From assembly GCA_002367235.1 (NCBI GenBank), contig DFBC01000030.1:135-16251 (forward strand): DNA of 16,117 nt, written 5' to 3'. Position 1 is the stretch's first letter, and each line of letters opens with the position of its first letter. The notes beneath the pieces were generated by a model, which worked only from the letters and a program-made list of their open reading frames with translations, had not been told where the DNA came from and ran no database searches. Position numbers and translations under genes: made by a program. Shown here piece by piece: positions 1 to 6,845 of this stretch. This DNA comes from Cellvibrionales bacterium UBA3090 (lineage in GTDB: Bacteria; Pseudomonadota; Gammaproteobacteria; Pseudomonadales; Porticoccaceae).

Positions 1-292
1 CCGTCGCGCTATGAAGCGTGCGGTGCAGAACGCAATGCGACAGGGTGCTAAGGGCATTAAAATTCAGGTCGGCGGACGACTCGGTGGTGCGGAAATTGCG
101 CGCTCTGAATGGTACCGTGAAGGCCGTGTTCCACTTCATACACTGCGTGCCGACATAGATTACGGTACTGCAGAAGGAGCCACAACCTACGGCATTATTG
201 GTGTCAAGGTTTGGATCTTTAAAGGTGAAGTAATCGGCGGTGAAGAGGCGGCGCAAGCGCCAGCCAAAAAATCACCAGGCAAAAAGAAGTAA
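1..292 (+). CDS. rpsC: 30S ribosomal protein S3, 3' part only
   Basis: C-terminal part of S3, a head protein of the small subunit that lines the mRNA entry channel. The gene is cut by the window edge; the reading frame starts at base 2 and codes for 96 residues before the TAA at 290-292. The segment RLGGAEIARSEWYREGRVPL and the following TLRADIDYGTAEG and GVKVWIFKGE match the conserved S3 C-terminal domain. A short Lys/Ala/Pro-rich tail (ending KKSPGKKK) follows, as in E. coli S3, but with a different sequence. The ATG at 11 is internal and is not a start. S3 is followed by rplP after 25 bases, the usual S10-operon order, so they should be cotranscribed. Identification is secure. Confidence 0.97.
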   Translation, partial: RRAMKRAVQNAMRQGAKGIKIQVGGRLGGAEIARSEWYREGRVPLHTLRADIDYGTAEGATTYGIIGVKVWIFKGEVIGGEEAAQAPAKKSPGKKK

Positions 293-317
293 GTTTGCGA
301 GTTAAGGGTCTAGCGAA

Positions 318-731
318 ATGCTGCAACCGAAACGTACAAAATTCCGTAAGCAACACAAGGGCCGTAACCGCGGTCTGGCATTGCGCGGTAGTAAAGTAAG
401 CTTTGGCGAGTTTGCTCTCAAGGCCACTGGTCGCGGTCGCATAACTGCGCGCCAGATCGAGGCTGCTCGTCGGGCTATGACCCGTCACATCAAGCGTGGT
501 GGAAAGATCTGGATCAGGGTTTTCCCTGATAAGCCGATCACCAACAAGCCGCTTGAAGTGCGGATGGGTAAGGGTAAGGGTAATGTTGAATACTGGGTAG
601 CCCAGATTCAGCCTGGTAAAGTGCTCTATGAGATGGAAGGTGTATCCGAGGAATTGGCTCGTGAAGCTTTTGCTCTAGCTGCGGCCAAATTACCGATACA
701 AACCACCTTTGTTATACGGTCGGTGATGTGA
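318..731 (+). CDS. rplP: 50S ribosomal protein L16
   Basis: L16 of the large subunit, which binds 23S rRNA near the A site and helps position tRNA. The product is 137 residues against 136 in E. coli. It begins MLQPKRTKFRKQHKGRNRG, a near-invariant L16 N-terminus, and contains GRITARQIEAARRAM at 40-54. Arg82, in the EVRMGKGKG segment, lines up with the arginine that is hydroxylated in E. coli L16 (Arg81). The gene ends in a TGATG overlap: its TGA (729-731) shares one base with the rpmC start codon, so translation of the two is probably coupled. Nothing unusual is seen. Confidence 0.98.
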   Translation: MLQPKRTKFRKQHKGRNRGLALRGSKVSFGEFALKATGRGRITARQIEAARRAMTRHIKRGGKIWIRVFPDKPITNKPLEVRMGKGKGNVEYWVAQIQPGKVLYEMEGVSEELAREAFALAAAKLPIQTTFVIRSVM

Positions 732-922
732 TGAAAGCCAGTGAATATCGTGAAAAGTCAGTTGATGAGCTGAATCTGGAGCTGAACACTCAGCTCGAGC
801 AGCAATTCAAACTGCGTATGCAGGCGGCAACGGGTCAATTGAGCCAGAGCCATAAGATTAAAGAGGCGCGCAACAATATTGCTCGCATCAAAACTGTGCT
901 GAATGAAAAAGCGGGTAACTAA
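731..922 (+). CDS. rpmC: 50S ribosomal protein L29
   Basis: L29, a small helical hairpin protein near the exit of the peptide tunnel, where it helps form the docking site for trigger factor and SRP. The product is 63 residues, the same as E. coli, starting MKASEYREKSVDELN and ending VLNEKAGN. The frame can be opened three bases earlier at a GTG (728), but the ATG at 731 gives the family N-terminus and overlaps the rplP stop by one base, so I chose it. The LRMQAATGQLSQSHKIKEAR core is diagnostic. The gene is followed by rpsQ one base after its stop codon. Confidence 0.97.
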   Translation: MKASEYREKSVDELNLELNTQLEQQFKLRMQAATGQLSQSHKIKEARNNIARIKTVLNEKAGN

Positions 923-923
923 G

Positions 924-1190
924 ATGTCTGAAGCAGAGAAAAAAGCTCGTACGCTGTCAGGTCGGGTTGTCAGCGACAAGATGGACAAAAGTATCACTGT
1001 CCTGATTGAGCGCCGTGTTAAGCACCCTGTGTACGGCAAGATTGTAAACAAGTCCACCAAGGTCAAGGCGCACGACGAAGAAAATGTATGCCGTGCCGGT
1101 GATGTGGTGACGATTGCGGAAACGCGCCCTCTGTCCAAGACTAAATCTTGGGCGCTGGTCAACGTTGACGAGCGTGCTGCCGAGATTTAA
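924..1190 (+). CDS. rpsQ: 30S ribosomal protein S17
   Basis: S17, an OB-fold primary rRNA-binding protein of the small-subunit body. The product is 88 residues (84 in E. coli), with the core GRVVSDKMDKSITVLIERRV and the conserved RPLSKTKSWALV near the C-terminus. The frame is open back to 903, inside rpmC, but the family N-terminus corresponds to MSEAEKKARTLSGR, so the ATG at 924 is the start. It lies one base after the rpmC stop, which suggests translational coupling. It is the last S10-operon gene in the E. coli arrangement; here only 35 bases separate it from rplN. Confidence 0.97.
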   Translation: MSEAEKKARTLSGRVVSDKMDKSITVLIERRVKHPVYGKIVNKSTKVKAHDEENVCRAGDVVTIAETRPLSKTKSWALVNVDERAAEI

Positions 1191-1225
1191 TCGGTAGGCA
1201 GCAGTATCGGGTTCGGAGATAAACG

Positions 1226-1594
1226 ATGATTCAAACAGAAAGTTACCTGGAAGTGGCAGACAACAGCGGTGCACGTCGTGTTATGTGTATCAAAGTGTTA
1301 GGCGGTTCGCACCGTCGTTATGCCAGAGTGGGCGACATTATCAAGGTTACTGTAAAGGAAGCAATTCCTCGCGGTAAGGTAAAGAAAGGTCAGGTGATGA
1401 ACGCGGTAGTTGTTCGCACCAAGAAGGGTGTGCGCCGTCAGGACGGTAGCCTGATCAAGTTTGACGATAACGCCGCAGTTCTTTTGAACCAGCAGCTAGC
1501 GCCAATCGGCACCCGCATTTTTGGGCCGGTTACACGTGAACTGCGCAGCGAACGTTTTATGAAAATTATCTCTCTGGCACCTGAAGTTCTGTAA
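1226..1594 (+). CDS. rplN: 50S ribosomal protein L14
   Basis: L14, a beta-barrel protein at the subunit interface that contacts 16S rRNA in the 70S ribosome and is the docking site of the silencing factor RsfS. The product is 122 residues (123 in E. coli). It starts MIQTESYLEVADNSGARRVM and contains GDIIKVTVKEAIPRGKVKKG and the C-terminal RELRSERFMKIISLAPEVL. A good ribosome binding site, CGGAG at 1214-1218, lies 7 bases before the ATG. In E. coli this gene opens the spc operon with its own promoter; the 35-base spacer here leaves little room for one. Confidence 0.98.
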   Translation: MIQTESYLEVADNSGARRVMCIKVLGGSHRRYARVGDIIKVTVKEAIPRGKVKKGQVMNAVVVRTKKGVRRQDGSLIKFDDNAAVLLNQQLAPIGTRIFGPVTRELRSERFMKIISLAPEVL

Positions 1595-1615
1595 GCCGGA
1601 GGCGAGGAAAGGGTT

Positions 1616-1933
1616 ATGCGCAAGATTAAACGTGATGACGAAATTATCGTTATCGCCGGTAAGGACAAAGGCAAGCGAGGCAAGGTACTTAAGGTGCAAG
1701 CCGACGGTCGCCTAATTGTTTCTGGCGTTAACATGATTAAGAAACACCAGAAACCAAATCCCCAAATGAACGTTCCAGGTGGGATTATTGAAAAGGAAGC
1801 TCCTCTTCAGGTTTCTAATGTGGCTATATTCAATGCGTCTGCTAGTAAAGCTGATCGCGTTGGTTTTAAAACGTTAGAAGACGGTAAGAAAATCCGCGTC
1901 TTCAAATCCAACGGCGAAGCCGTTGACGCCTAA
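1616..1933 (+). CDS. rplX: 50S ribosomal protein L24
   Basis: L24, an early assembly protein that binds the 5' end of 23S rRNA and sits by the tunnel exit. The product is 105 residues (104 in E. coli). A KOW motif is visible in DEIIVIAGKDKGKRGKVLKV (residues 8-27), followed by GVNMIKKHQKPNPQMNVPGG, which is typical of bacterial L24. A purine-rich ribosome binding site (GGAGGCGAGG) lies upstream of the ATG. The last codons form a perfect 7-bp hairpin with a GAA loop (1909-1925), just before the candidate S8 site at the rplE start. The gene is 17 bases from rplE. Confidence 0.97.
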   Translation: MRKIKRDDEIIVIAGKDKGKRGKVLKVQADGRLIVSGVNMIKKHQKPNPQMNVPGGIIEKEAPLQVSNVAIFNASASKADRVGFKTLEDGKKIRVFKSNGEAVDA

Positions 1934-1955
1934 TTTGACAGGAAACTGACATGGC
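1928..1955 (+). promoter_or_regulatory. candidate S8-binding translational operator at the rplE start
   Basis: The RNA can fold as GCC (1928-1930) with GGC (1953-1955), an asymmetric internal loop, UG/CA (1936-1937 with 1950-1951), an A-A mismatch, and CAG/CUG (1939-1941 with 1946-1948) closed by a GAAA tetraloop. The rplE start codon (1951-1953) is in the 3' strand, and the AGGAAA ribosome binding site is in the loop region. The 3' strand CUGACAUGGC resembles CUGAUACUGGC of E. coli 16S helix 21, the S8 site, as I recall it. In E. coli, S8 represses the spc operon at this same gene junction. The fold was done by hand and is not confirmed by covariation. Confidence 0.4.
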
Positions 1956-2490
1956 AAGGCTGAAAGAAGTATACAAAAATGAAATTGCTCCCAAGCTTAA
2001 AGAAGAGTTAGGGCTAGCAAATGTAATGGAAGTCCCCAAAATCACTAAAATCACTCTTAATATGGGTGTTGGTGAAGCACTTGGTGACAAAAAGGCTCTA
2101 GAAAATGCTGTAGCCGACATGACCTTAATAGCAGGCCAAAAGCCTGTTATTAATAAAGCCCGTAAATCTATTGCAGGCTTCAAGGTTCGTGAAGGTTGGC
2201 CGATTGGCTGTAAGGTTACTCTGCGTAGTGACCGTATGTATGAGTTTTTAGAGCGTTTGGTGTCAATTGCTATTCCTCGTATCCGTGATTTTCGTGGTAT
2301 TAGCCCGAAATCATTCGACGGCCACGGGAACTTCGCAATGGGTATAAGTGAGCAGATCATTTTCCCAGAAATCGATTACGACAAAGTGGACACGTTGCGT
2401 GGTATGGATATCACTATTACTACAAGTGCCCGAAATAATGACGAAGGTCGTGCTCTTTTGCGCGCTTTCAACTTCCCACTTAAGGGTTGA
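1951..2490 (+). CDS. rplE: 50S ribosomal protein L5
   Basis: L5 binds 5S rRNA in the central protuberance and contacts S13 and P-site tRNA. The product is 179 residues, the same as E. coli. Recognisable segments are ITKITLNMGVGEA near residue 30, AGQKPVINKARKSIAGFKVREG, LRSDRMYEFLERLVSIAIPR, and the C-terminal MDITITTSARNNDEGRALL. The start ATG follows AGGAAA at 1940-1945 and sits in the candidate S8 operator. Codon choice looks somewhat more A/T-ending (TTA, ATA) than in the flanking ribosomal genes; this is a visual impression, not a calculation. Confidence 0.98.
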   Translation: MARLKEVYKNEIAPKLKEELGLANVMEVPKITKITLNMGVGEALGDKKALENAVADMTLIAGQKPVINKARKSIAGFKVREGWPIGCKVTLRSDRMYEFLERLVSIAIPRIRDFRGISPKSFDGHGNFAMGISEQIIFPEIDYDKVDTLRGMDITITTSARNNDEGRALLRAFNFPLKG

Positions 2491-2500
2491 GGTTAGATAA

Positions 2501-2806
2501 ATGGCAAAAATTTCCATGATCGAGCGTGAGAAAAAACGCGCACGCACCGTTGCCAAGTATGCTGAGAAGCGTGCTGCGCTGAAAGCGGTTATCGCTAGTC
2601 CCGAAACCTCTGAAGAGGAGCGTTGGGAAGCGCAAGTGAAACTGCAACAATTACCGCGCGATGCTAGTCCATCACGCCAGCGTAACCGCTGTCGTCAGAC
2701 TGGCCGCCCACACGGTGTTTACCGTAAGTTTGGGTTGTGCCGTATCAAGTTGCGAGAAGCGGCCATGCGTGGCGATGTGCCCGGTCTGGTTAAGGCTAGC
2801 TGGTAA
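2501..2806 (+). CDS. rpsN: 30S ribosomal protein S14, zinc-independent long form
   Basis: S14 of the small-subunit head. At 101 residues it is the long form found in E. coli, which lacks the CXXC...CXXC zinc ribbon of the short form. The C-terminal half carries SRQRNRCRQTGRPHGVYRKF and RIKLREAAMRGDVPGLVKASW, both strongly conserved. The start at 2501 follows a weak ribosome binding site (TTGAGG), 10 bases after the rplE stop. S14 is placed between L5 and S8 as expected. Confidence 0.98.
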   Translation: MAKISMIEREKKRARTVAKYAEKRAALKAVIASPETSEEERWEAQVKLQQLPRDASPSRQRNRCRQTGRPHGVYRKFGLCRIKLREAAMRGDVPGLVKASW

Positions 2807-2835
2807 TTACAGCGGCCAATTGAGGAATTGAACTG

Positions 2836-3228
2836 ATGAGCATGCAAGATTCACTAGCAGACATGTTGACCCGTATCCGCAATGCGCAGATGACGGCAAA
2901 GCAAACTGTTTCCATGCCTTCCGCCAAATTAAAGGTGGCTGTAGCTCAAGTGCTGCAGGATGAAGGTTATATCAATGGTTTCAACGTTGCTGAAGGTGCT
3001 AAACCTGAACTAACGGTTGACCTAAAGTATTTCGAGGGTAAGCCTGTTATCGCTGAAATTCATCGTTACAGTCGCCCTGGTCTGCGAAAGTACTCTGGCT
3101 CAAACGCTCTACCTACTATTCGTAGTGGGCTTGGTGTTGCCATCGTTTCAACAAGCAAGGGCGTAATGACCGACCGTGCTGCCCGCGCTGCCGGTATCGG
3201 TGGCGAGGTTCTTTGCACAGTATTCTAA
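2836..3228 (+). CDS. rpsH: 30S ribosomal protein S8
   Basis: S8, a primary binder of the central domain of 16S rRNA and, in E. coli, the translational repressor of the spc operon. The product is 130 residues, equal to E. coli, starting MSMQDSLADMLTRIRNAQ. The C-terminal part TSKGVMTDRAARAAGIGGEV (with CTVF at the end) is the conserved region that binds helix 21 of 16S rRNA and, in autoregulation, the mRNA at the rplE start. A candidate target for this regulation lies at 1928-1955. The ribosome binding site TGAGGAATTGAAC precedes the ATG. Confidence 0.98.
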   Translation: MSMQDSLADMLTRIRNAQMTAKQTVSMPSAKLKVAVAQVLQDEGYINGFNVAEGAKPELTVDLKYFEGKPVIAEIHRYSRPGLRKYSGSNALPTIRSGLGVAIVSTSKGVMTDRAARAAGIGGEVLCTVF

Positions 3229-3241
3229 CGGGATTGTCGAG

Positions 3242-3775
3242 ATGTCTAGAGTTGCAAAAAATCCGGTGAATGTTCCGGCTGGCGTTGAGATAAAACTCAA
3301 TGGCAGTGAGATTTCAGTCAAGGGTGGTAAGGCTGCATTGTCTATCTCCATCAATGACAATGTGGAAATCAAGCAGGATGACAATGTATTGACCTTTGCT
3401 CCTAAAGATGGAAGCAAGCAGGCCAATGCAATGGCGGGTACAACCCGTGCGCTGGTCAACAATATGGTTGTCGGTGTTAGTCAAGGGTTTGAGAAAAAGT
3501 TACAGTTGATTGGTGTTGGTTATCGTGCCCAGTGTCAGGGTAACAAGTTGAATCTCACTCTGGGTTTTTCTCACCCAGTTGAGTATTTGCTTCCCGACGG
3601 TGTTACAGCTGAAACCCCAAGTCAAACAGAAATCGTGCTGAAAGCGGCAGACAAACAATTGCTTGGACAGGTGGCATCGGAAATCCGCGCCTACCGTCCA
3701 CCAGAGCCATACAAAGGTAAAGGGGTTCGCTATGCGGACGAGCAAGTACGTCGTAAAGAAGCTAAGAAGAAGTAG
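3242..3775 (+). CDS. rplF: 50S ribosomal protein L6
   Basis: L6, two similar alpha/beta domains near the factor-binding site of the large subunit. From the ATG at 3242 the product is 177 residues, exactly the E. coli length, and begins MSRVAKNPVNVPAGVEIKLN. The same frame is open back to 3176, inside rpsH, but those extra residues are unlike the family, so the longer version is rejected. The C-terminal ASEIRAYRPPEPYKGKGVRY (then ADE and a basic tail) is the L6 signature. The gene lies 13 bases after rpsH and 9 bases before rplR. Confidence 0.98.
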   Translation: MSRVAKNPVNVPAGVEIKLNGSEISVKGGKAALSISINDNVEIKQDDNVLTFAPKDGSKQANAMAGTTRALVNNMVVGVSQGFEKKLQLIGVGYRAQCQGNKLNLTLGFSHPVEYLLPDGVTAETPSQTEIVLKAADKQLLGQVASEIRAYRPPEPYKGKGVRYADEQVRRKEAKKK

Positions 3776-3784
3776 GTTAGGATC

Positions 3785-4135
3785 ATGAGCGACAAGAAAC
3801 AATCTCGTCTGCGTCGTGCACGCCGTGCTCGCTGCAAAATCCGTGAGTTGGGCGCCAACAGGTTGTGTGTAAACCGCACACCTCGGCATATCTACGCACA
3901 AGTTATTTCTCCAGACGGAGATCAGGTGCTGGCTTCAGCCTCAACCCTGGATAAGTCATTGCGTGCTGGTCAAACTGGTAATGTTGATGCTGCCAAGAGT
4001 GTAGGTTCTTTGCTTGCAGAGCGTGCCAAAGCTGCGGGTATCACTCAGGTTGCATTTGACCGCAGCGGTTTTAAATACCACGGTCGCGTTAAGGCGTTGG
4101 CAGATGCCGCGCGTGAAGCCGGTCTTGAATTCTAA
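3785..4135 (+). CDS. rplR: 50S ribosomal protein L18
   Basis: L18 binds 5S rRNA together with L5 and L25 in the central protuberance. The product is 116 residues (117 in E. coli). The basic N-terminus (KKQSRLRRARRARCKIRELG) contacts 5S rRNA; VNRTPRHIYAQVISPDGDQV and the C-terminal FDRSGFKYHGRVKALADAAR are conserved. The ribosome binding site TTAGGATC precedes the ATG by a few bases. Nothing unusual is visible. Confidence 0.97.
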   Translation: MSDKKQSRLRRARRARCKIRELGANRLCVNRTPRHIYAQVISPDGDQVLASASTLDKSLRAGQTGNVDAAKSVGSLLAERAKAAGITQVAFDRSGFKYHGRVKALADAAREAGLEF

Positions 4136-4147
4136 AGGTTTAGCGAT

Positions 4148-4666
4148 ATGTCGAGAGATCAGAGAGATCAGAGAGATTCAGCAGCAGATGAAGGTCTGCA
4201 GGAAAAGCTGGTTCAGGTTAACCGTGTAGCGAAAACTGTAAAAGGTGGACGTATCTTCGGTTTCACCGCGCTGACAGTTGTCGGTGACGGTAAGGGCAAA
4301 GTCGGCTTTGGTCGCGGAAAGGCTCGCGAAGTACCACAGGCTATTCAAAAAGCCATGGAAGCTGCTCGCCGTAACATGATTAGCGTTGAGCTGGATGGAA
4401 GTACCATTCAGTATGCAACGAAAGCAAACCACGGTGCATCCAAGGTTTACATGCAGCCTGCATCAGAGGGTACCGGTGTTATTGCTGGTGGTGCCATGCG
4501 AGCAGTGCTTGAGATCGCTGGTGTACAGAACGTCTTGGCCAAATGCTATGGCTCTACTAATCCTGTGAATGTTGTGCGTGCTACTTTCAAAGCATTGCAA
4601 ACAATGTCCTCACCGGATGAAGTAGCTGCAAAGCGCGGCAAGACAGTTGAAGAAATTCTGAATTAA
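4148..4666 (+). CDS. rpsE: 30S ribosomal protein S5
   Basis: S5, at the mRNA entry side of the small subunit, affects decoding accuracy and helicase activity. The product is 172 residues (167 in E. coli). The dsRNA-binding fold starts at LQEKLVQVNRVAKTVKGGR and continues with FTALTVVGDGKGKVGFGRGK and REVPQAIQKAMEAARRNM; the second domain carries NPVNVVRATFKAL. The variable N-terminus is odd: it reads MSRDQRDQRDSAADEG, with RDQ repeated because the DNA has a 9-base tandem repeat right after the start codon. The start is supported by the short spacer (12 bases after rplR) and AAAGG upstream. Confidence 0.97.
   Translation: MSRDQRDQRDSAADEGLQEKLVQVNRVAKTVKGGRIFGFTALTVVGDGKGKVGFGRGKAREVPQAIQKAMEAARRNMISVELDGSTIQYATKANHGASKVYMQPASEGTGVIAGGAMRAVLEIAGVQNVLAKCYGSTNPVNVVRATFKALQTMSSPDEVAAKRGKTVEEILN
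4153..4177 (+). repeat. 9-base tandem repeat at the 5' end of rpsE
   Basis: AGAGATCAG occurs twice in tandem (4154-4162 and 4163-4171), followed by a partial third copy AGAGAT (4172-4177). The G at 4153 also fits the period, so 16 consecutive positions match the base 9 upstream, far beyond chance in 16 kb. Because the period is a multiple of three it keeps frame and encodes RDQRDQRD. It lies only 2 codons after the rpsE start, in the tail of S5 that varies among species. Confidence 0.9.
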
Positions 4667-4706
4667 GCCCGACGGTTGTCGAGCGACGTATAACGGAAGT
4701 TTTACC

Positions 4707-4895
4707 ATGGCGAAGGCTAACAAAATCAAGGTTACATTAGTGCGCAGCACTAATGGCCGACTAGCAGCACACAAAGCTTGTGTCGCTGGCTTAGGTTTGC
4801 GTCGGATCAACCACAGCGTTGAAGTAGAAGATACTCCATCAGTTCGTGGCATGATTAATAAAGTTCACTATTTGGTTAAGGTTGAGGGAGAATAA
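4707..4895 (+). CDS. rpmD: 50S ribosomal protein L30
   Basis: L30, a small large-subunit protein close to the L5/L18 region. The product is 62 residues (59 in E. coli). It contains KIKVTLVRSTNGR at the start, GLGLRRINHSVEVEDTPSVR in the middle and GMINKVHYLVKVE at the end, all family features. The 40-base gap after rpsE holds no clear promoter. One base separates its TAA (4893-4895) from the rplO ATG, and the rplO ribosome binding site (GAGGGAGAA) is inside this gene, which suggests coupled translation. Confidence 0.97.
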   Translation: MAKANKIKVTLVRSTNGRLAAHKACVAGLGLRRINHSVEVEDTPSVRGMINKVHYLVKVEGE

Positions 4896-4896
4896 T

Positions 4897-5331
4897 ATGC
4901 GTCTTAATACGCTAAGTCCCGCACCCGGCAGAATTAAAGAGGCTAAACGTGTCGGTCGTGGTATCGGTAGTGGCCTTGGTAAGACTGCTGGCCGTGGCCA
5001 CAAGGGTCAGAAATCTCGTTCAGGTGGACGCGTTCGTCCCGGTTTTGAAGGCGGTCAAATGCCTTTGCAGAAACGCCTGCCGAAATACGGTTTCACTTCG
5101 CGGATATCTCGCGTTACTGCTGAAATTCGTTTGAGTGAACTGAACAAAATTGAAGGTGGTGTGGTTACTATCGAAACTTTGCGTGCAGCAGGTTTGATTA
5201 CTAACAACATTACTCGCGCTAAAGTGTTTTTGTCTGGTGAGCTGAGCAAGCCAGTGACCGTTAAAGGTCTCCGTGTAACCAAGGGTGCCTTGGCTGCGAT
5301 CGAAACATCTGGTGGCAAGGTAGAAGAGTAA
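4897..5331 (+). CDS. rplO: 50S ribosomal protein L15
   Basis: L15, a large-subunit assembly protein with a long glycine- and arginine-rich N-terminal extension that threads through 23S rRNA. From the ATG at 4897 the product is 144 residues, equal to E. coli, starting MRLNTLSPAPGRIKEAKRVG. The extension contains GRGIGSGLGKTAGRGHKGQK, followed by FEGGQMPLQKRLPKYGF. An in-frame start 15 bases earlier is possible but would overlap rpmD and add residues unlike the family. The ribosome binding site is GAGGGAG at 4884-4890. Confidence 0.98.
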   Translation: MRLNTLSPAPGRIKEAKRVGRGIGSGLGKTAGRGHKGQKSRSGGRVRPGFEGGQMPLQKRLPKYGFTSRISRVTAEIRLSELNKIEGGVVTIETLRAAGLITNNITRAKVFLSGELSKPVTVKGLRVTKGALAAIETSGGKVEE

Positions 5332-5337
5332 TACCTG

Positions 5338-6660
5338 ATGGCGAAACCCGGGAACATGCCGCAAGGCAATATGAAAGGTTTAGGCGAGCTGTGGGCTCGC
5401 CTTCGCTTTTTGTTCATTGCGCTGGTGATTTACCGAATCGGAACCCATATTCCGGTACCCGGAATCGATCCTGATAGGCTTTCAGATCTTTTCAACCAGA
5501 ATCAAGGTACTATCATCGGCATGTTCAACATGTTTTCCGGTGGTGCTCTGGAGCGCATGAGCATACTTGCGCTGGGGATCATGCCTTACATTTCAGCCTC
5601 TATTATCATGCAGTTAATGACGGCGGTAACACCTTCATTAGAGCAGCTTAAGAAAGAGGGTGATGCGGGCCGACGTAAGATAAACCAGTACACGCGCTAT
5701 GGCACTGTGCTGTTAGCCACTGTGCAGGCGATTGGTATGTCTGTTGGTTTGGCGGGTCAAGGGCTTGCATACACAGCTGACTTTAGCTTCTACTTTATTG
5801 CGGTCATCTCCTTGGTAACGGGCGCTGTCTTCTTAATGTGGTTGGGTGAGCAGATCACCGAGCGCGGTGTTGGTAACGGGATCTCGATGTTGATCTTTGC
5901 CGGTATCGTTGCAGGAATACCGTCTGCCATCGGCCAGGCCTTTGAGTCTTCTCGGCAGGGTGAGCTGCATATTCTGGCGCTGTTGTTGGTCGCTATATTA
6001 GCGGTAGCTATCGTCTACTTCGTGGTGTTTATCGAGCGTGGCCAACGACGTATAACGGTAAACTATGCCCAAAGACAACAAGGTCGTGGCCCGGCCCAGT
6101 CCAGCCATCTGCCACTGAAAGTTAATATGGCGGGTGTTATTCCGGCGATCTTTGCTAGTAGCTTGTTGTTATTTCCTGCATCGATTGCTCAGTGGTTTGG
6201 GCAGGGTGCAGATACTCCAGATTGGTTGCAGGATGTTGCATTGTTTATTGGCCCTGGCCAGCCTCTGCACGTATTGCTATTTTCTGGCTTGATTATATTT
6301 TTCTGTTTTTTCTATTCGGCGTTAATGTTTAACCCAAAAGAAATGGCAGATAATCTAAAACGTGGTGGAGCGTTCTTACCCGGAATACGTCCTGGTGAGC
6401 AAACGGCCAAATATATTGACGGTGTTATGACTCGGCTTACTTTAGTTGGCGGGCTCTACATGACGGCAGTATGTTTGCTTCCACAGTTTTTGAATGTCTA
6501 TCTGAATGTTCCATTTTATCTTGGTGGTACTTCGCTGTTGATCGCAGTGGTTGTCACCATGGATTTTATGGCCCAGGTACAGTCGCATCTTATGTCTCAT
6601 CAGTATGAGTCATTGATGAAAAAATCAAATTTGAAAGGTTATGGCGGCGGTAGCCGTTAG
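5338..6660 (+). CDS. secY: preprotein translocase subunit SecY
   Basis: SecY forms the protein-conducting channel of the inner membrane with SecE and SecG; SecA and ribosomes dock on its cytoplasmic loops. The product is 440 residues (443 in E. coli) with about ten hydrophobic segments. Visible marks are the first membrane segment near 22-37, the plug and second segment around FSGGALERMSILALGIMPYI (66-85), and the SecY signature GEQITERGVGNGIS at 170-183. The basic loop ERGQRRITVNYAQRQ follows at about 233, and NPKEMADNLKRGGAFLPGIR precedes the large C-terminal cytoplasmic loop. It is the only membrane protein in the ribosomal cluster and keeps its usual place after rplO. Confidence 0.98.
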   Translation: MAKPGNMPQGNMKGLGELWARLRFLFIALVIYRIGTHIPVPGIDPDRLSDLFNQNQGTIIGMFNMFSGGALERMSILALGIMPYISASIIMQLMTAVTPSLEQLKKEGDAGRRKINQYTRYGTVLLATVQAIGMSVGLAGQGLAYTADFSFYFIAVISLVTGAVFLMWLGEQITERGVGNGISMLIFAGIVAGIPSAIGQAFESSRQGELHILALLLVAILAVAIVYFVVFIERGQRRITVNYAQRQQGRGPAQSSHLPLKVNMAGVIPAIFASSLLLFPASIAQWFGQGADTPDWLQDVALFIGPGQPLHVLLFSGLIIFFCFFYSALMFNPKEMADNLKRGGAFLPGIRPGEQTAKYIDGVMTRLTLVGGLYMTAVCLLPQFLNVYLNVPFYLGGTSLLIAVVVTMDFMAQVQSHLMSHQYESLMKKSNLKGYGGGSR

Positions 6661-6679
6661 TTGGAGTTGAGGTGTCGAT

Positions 6680-6796
6680 ATGAAAGTGCGTGCTTCTGTT
6701 AAAAAAATGTGCCGTAACTGTAAGATCGTAAAACGCAAAAGCGTTGTTCGTGTGATCTGCAGTGTCGAGCCACGTCATAAACAGCGTCAAGGTTAA
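6680..6796 (+). CDS. rpmJ: 50S ribosomal protein L36, zinc-ribbon form
   Basis: L36, the smallest large-subunit protein, binds 23S rRNA below the factor-binding site. The product is 38 residues, the same length as E. coli RpmJ, starting MKVRASVKKMCRNCKIVKRK and ending PRHKQRQG. Cys11, Cys14, Cys27 and His33 form the CCCH zinc-binding set, so this is the zinc-dependent paralogue type. The ribosome binding site is in GTTGAGGTG, 19 bases after secY. In E. coli this gene ends the spc operon, and the alpha promoter lies just downstream, as may be the case here. Confidence 0.97.
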   Translation: MKVRASVKKMCRNCKIVKRKSVVRVICSVEPRHKQRQG

Positions 6797-6809
6797 TTGC
6801 GCTGGGTTA

Positions 6810-6838
6810 TTGATTTTTATTGCTTCTAAAGCTATCCT
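6810..6838 (+). promoter_or_regulatory. candidate sigma70 promoter of the alpha operon
   Basis: TTGATT (6810-6815) and TATCCT (6833-6838) match the -35 and -10 consensus at 4 of 6 positions each, with an optimal 17-base spacer. Initiation would fall near 6845, at the foot of the stem-loop described next. The position between rpmJ and rpsM is where the E. coli alpha promoter lies. The spacer of 127 bases is the longest in the ribosomal cluster, which supports a regulatory role. No direct evidence of activity. Confidence 0.4.
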
Positions 6839-6845
6839 TTTGCGC

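Noticed and set aside
1909..1925. Perfect 7-bp hairpin at the end of rplX as a terminator
   Set aside because: It is inside the coding sequence, has no T-run after it, and lies in the middle of a cotranscribed cluster.
3176..3241. N-terminal extension of rplF by 22 codons
   Set aside because: It overlaps the rpsH 3' end and adds residues absent from L6; the ATG at 3242 gives the exact family length.
4684..6058. Shared 13-mer CGACGTATAACGG before rpmD (4684-4696) and in secY (6046-6058)
   Set aside because: About two such pairs are expected by chance in 16 kb, and one copy is coding sequence.
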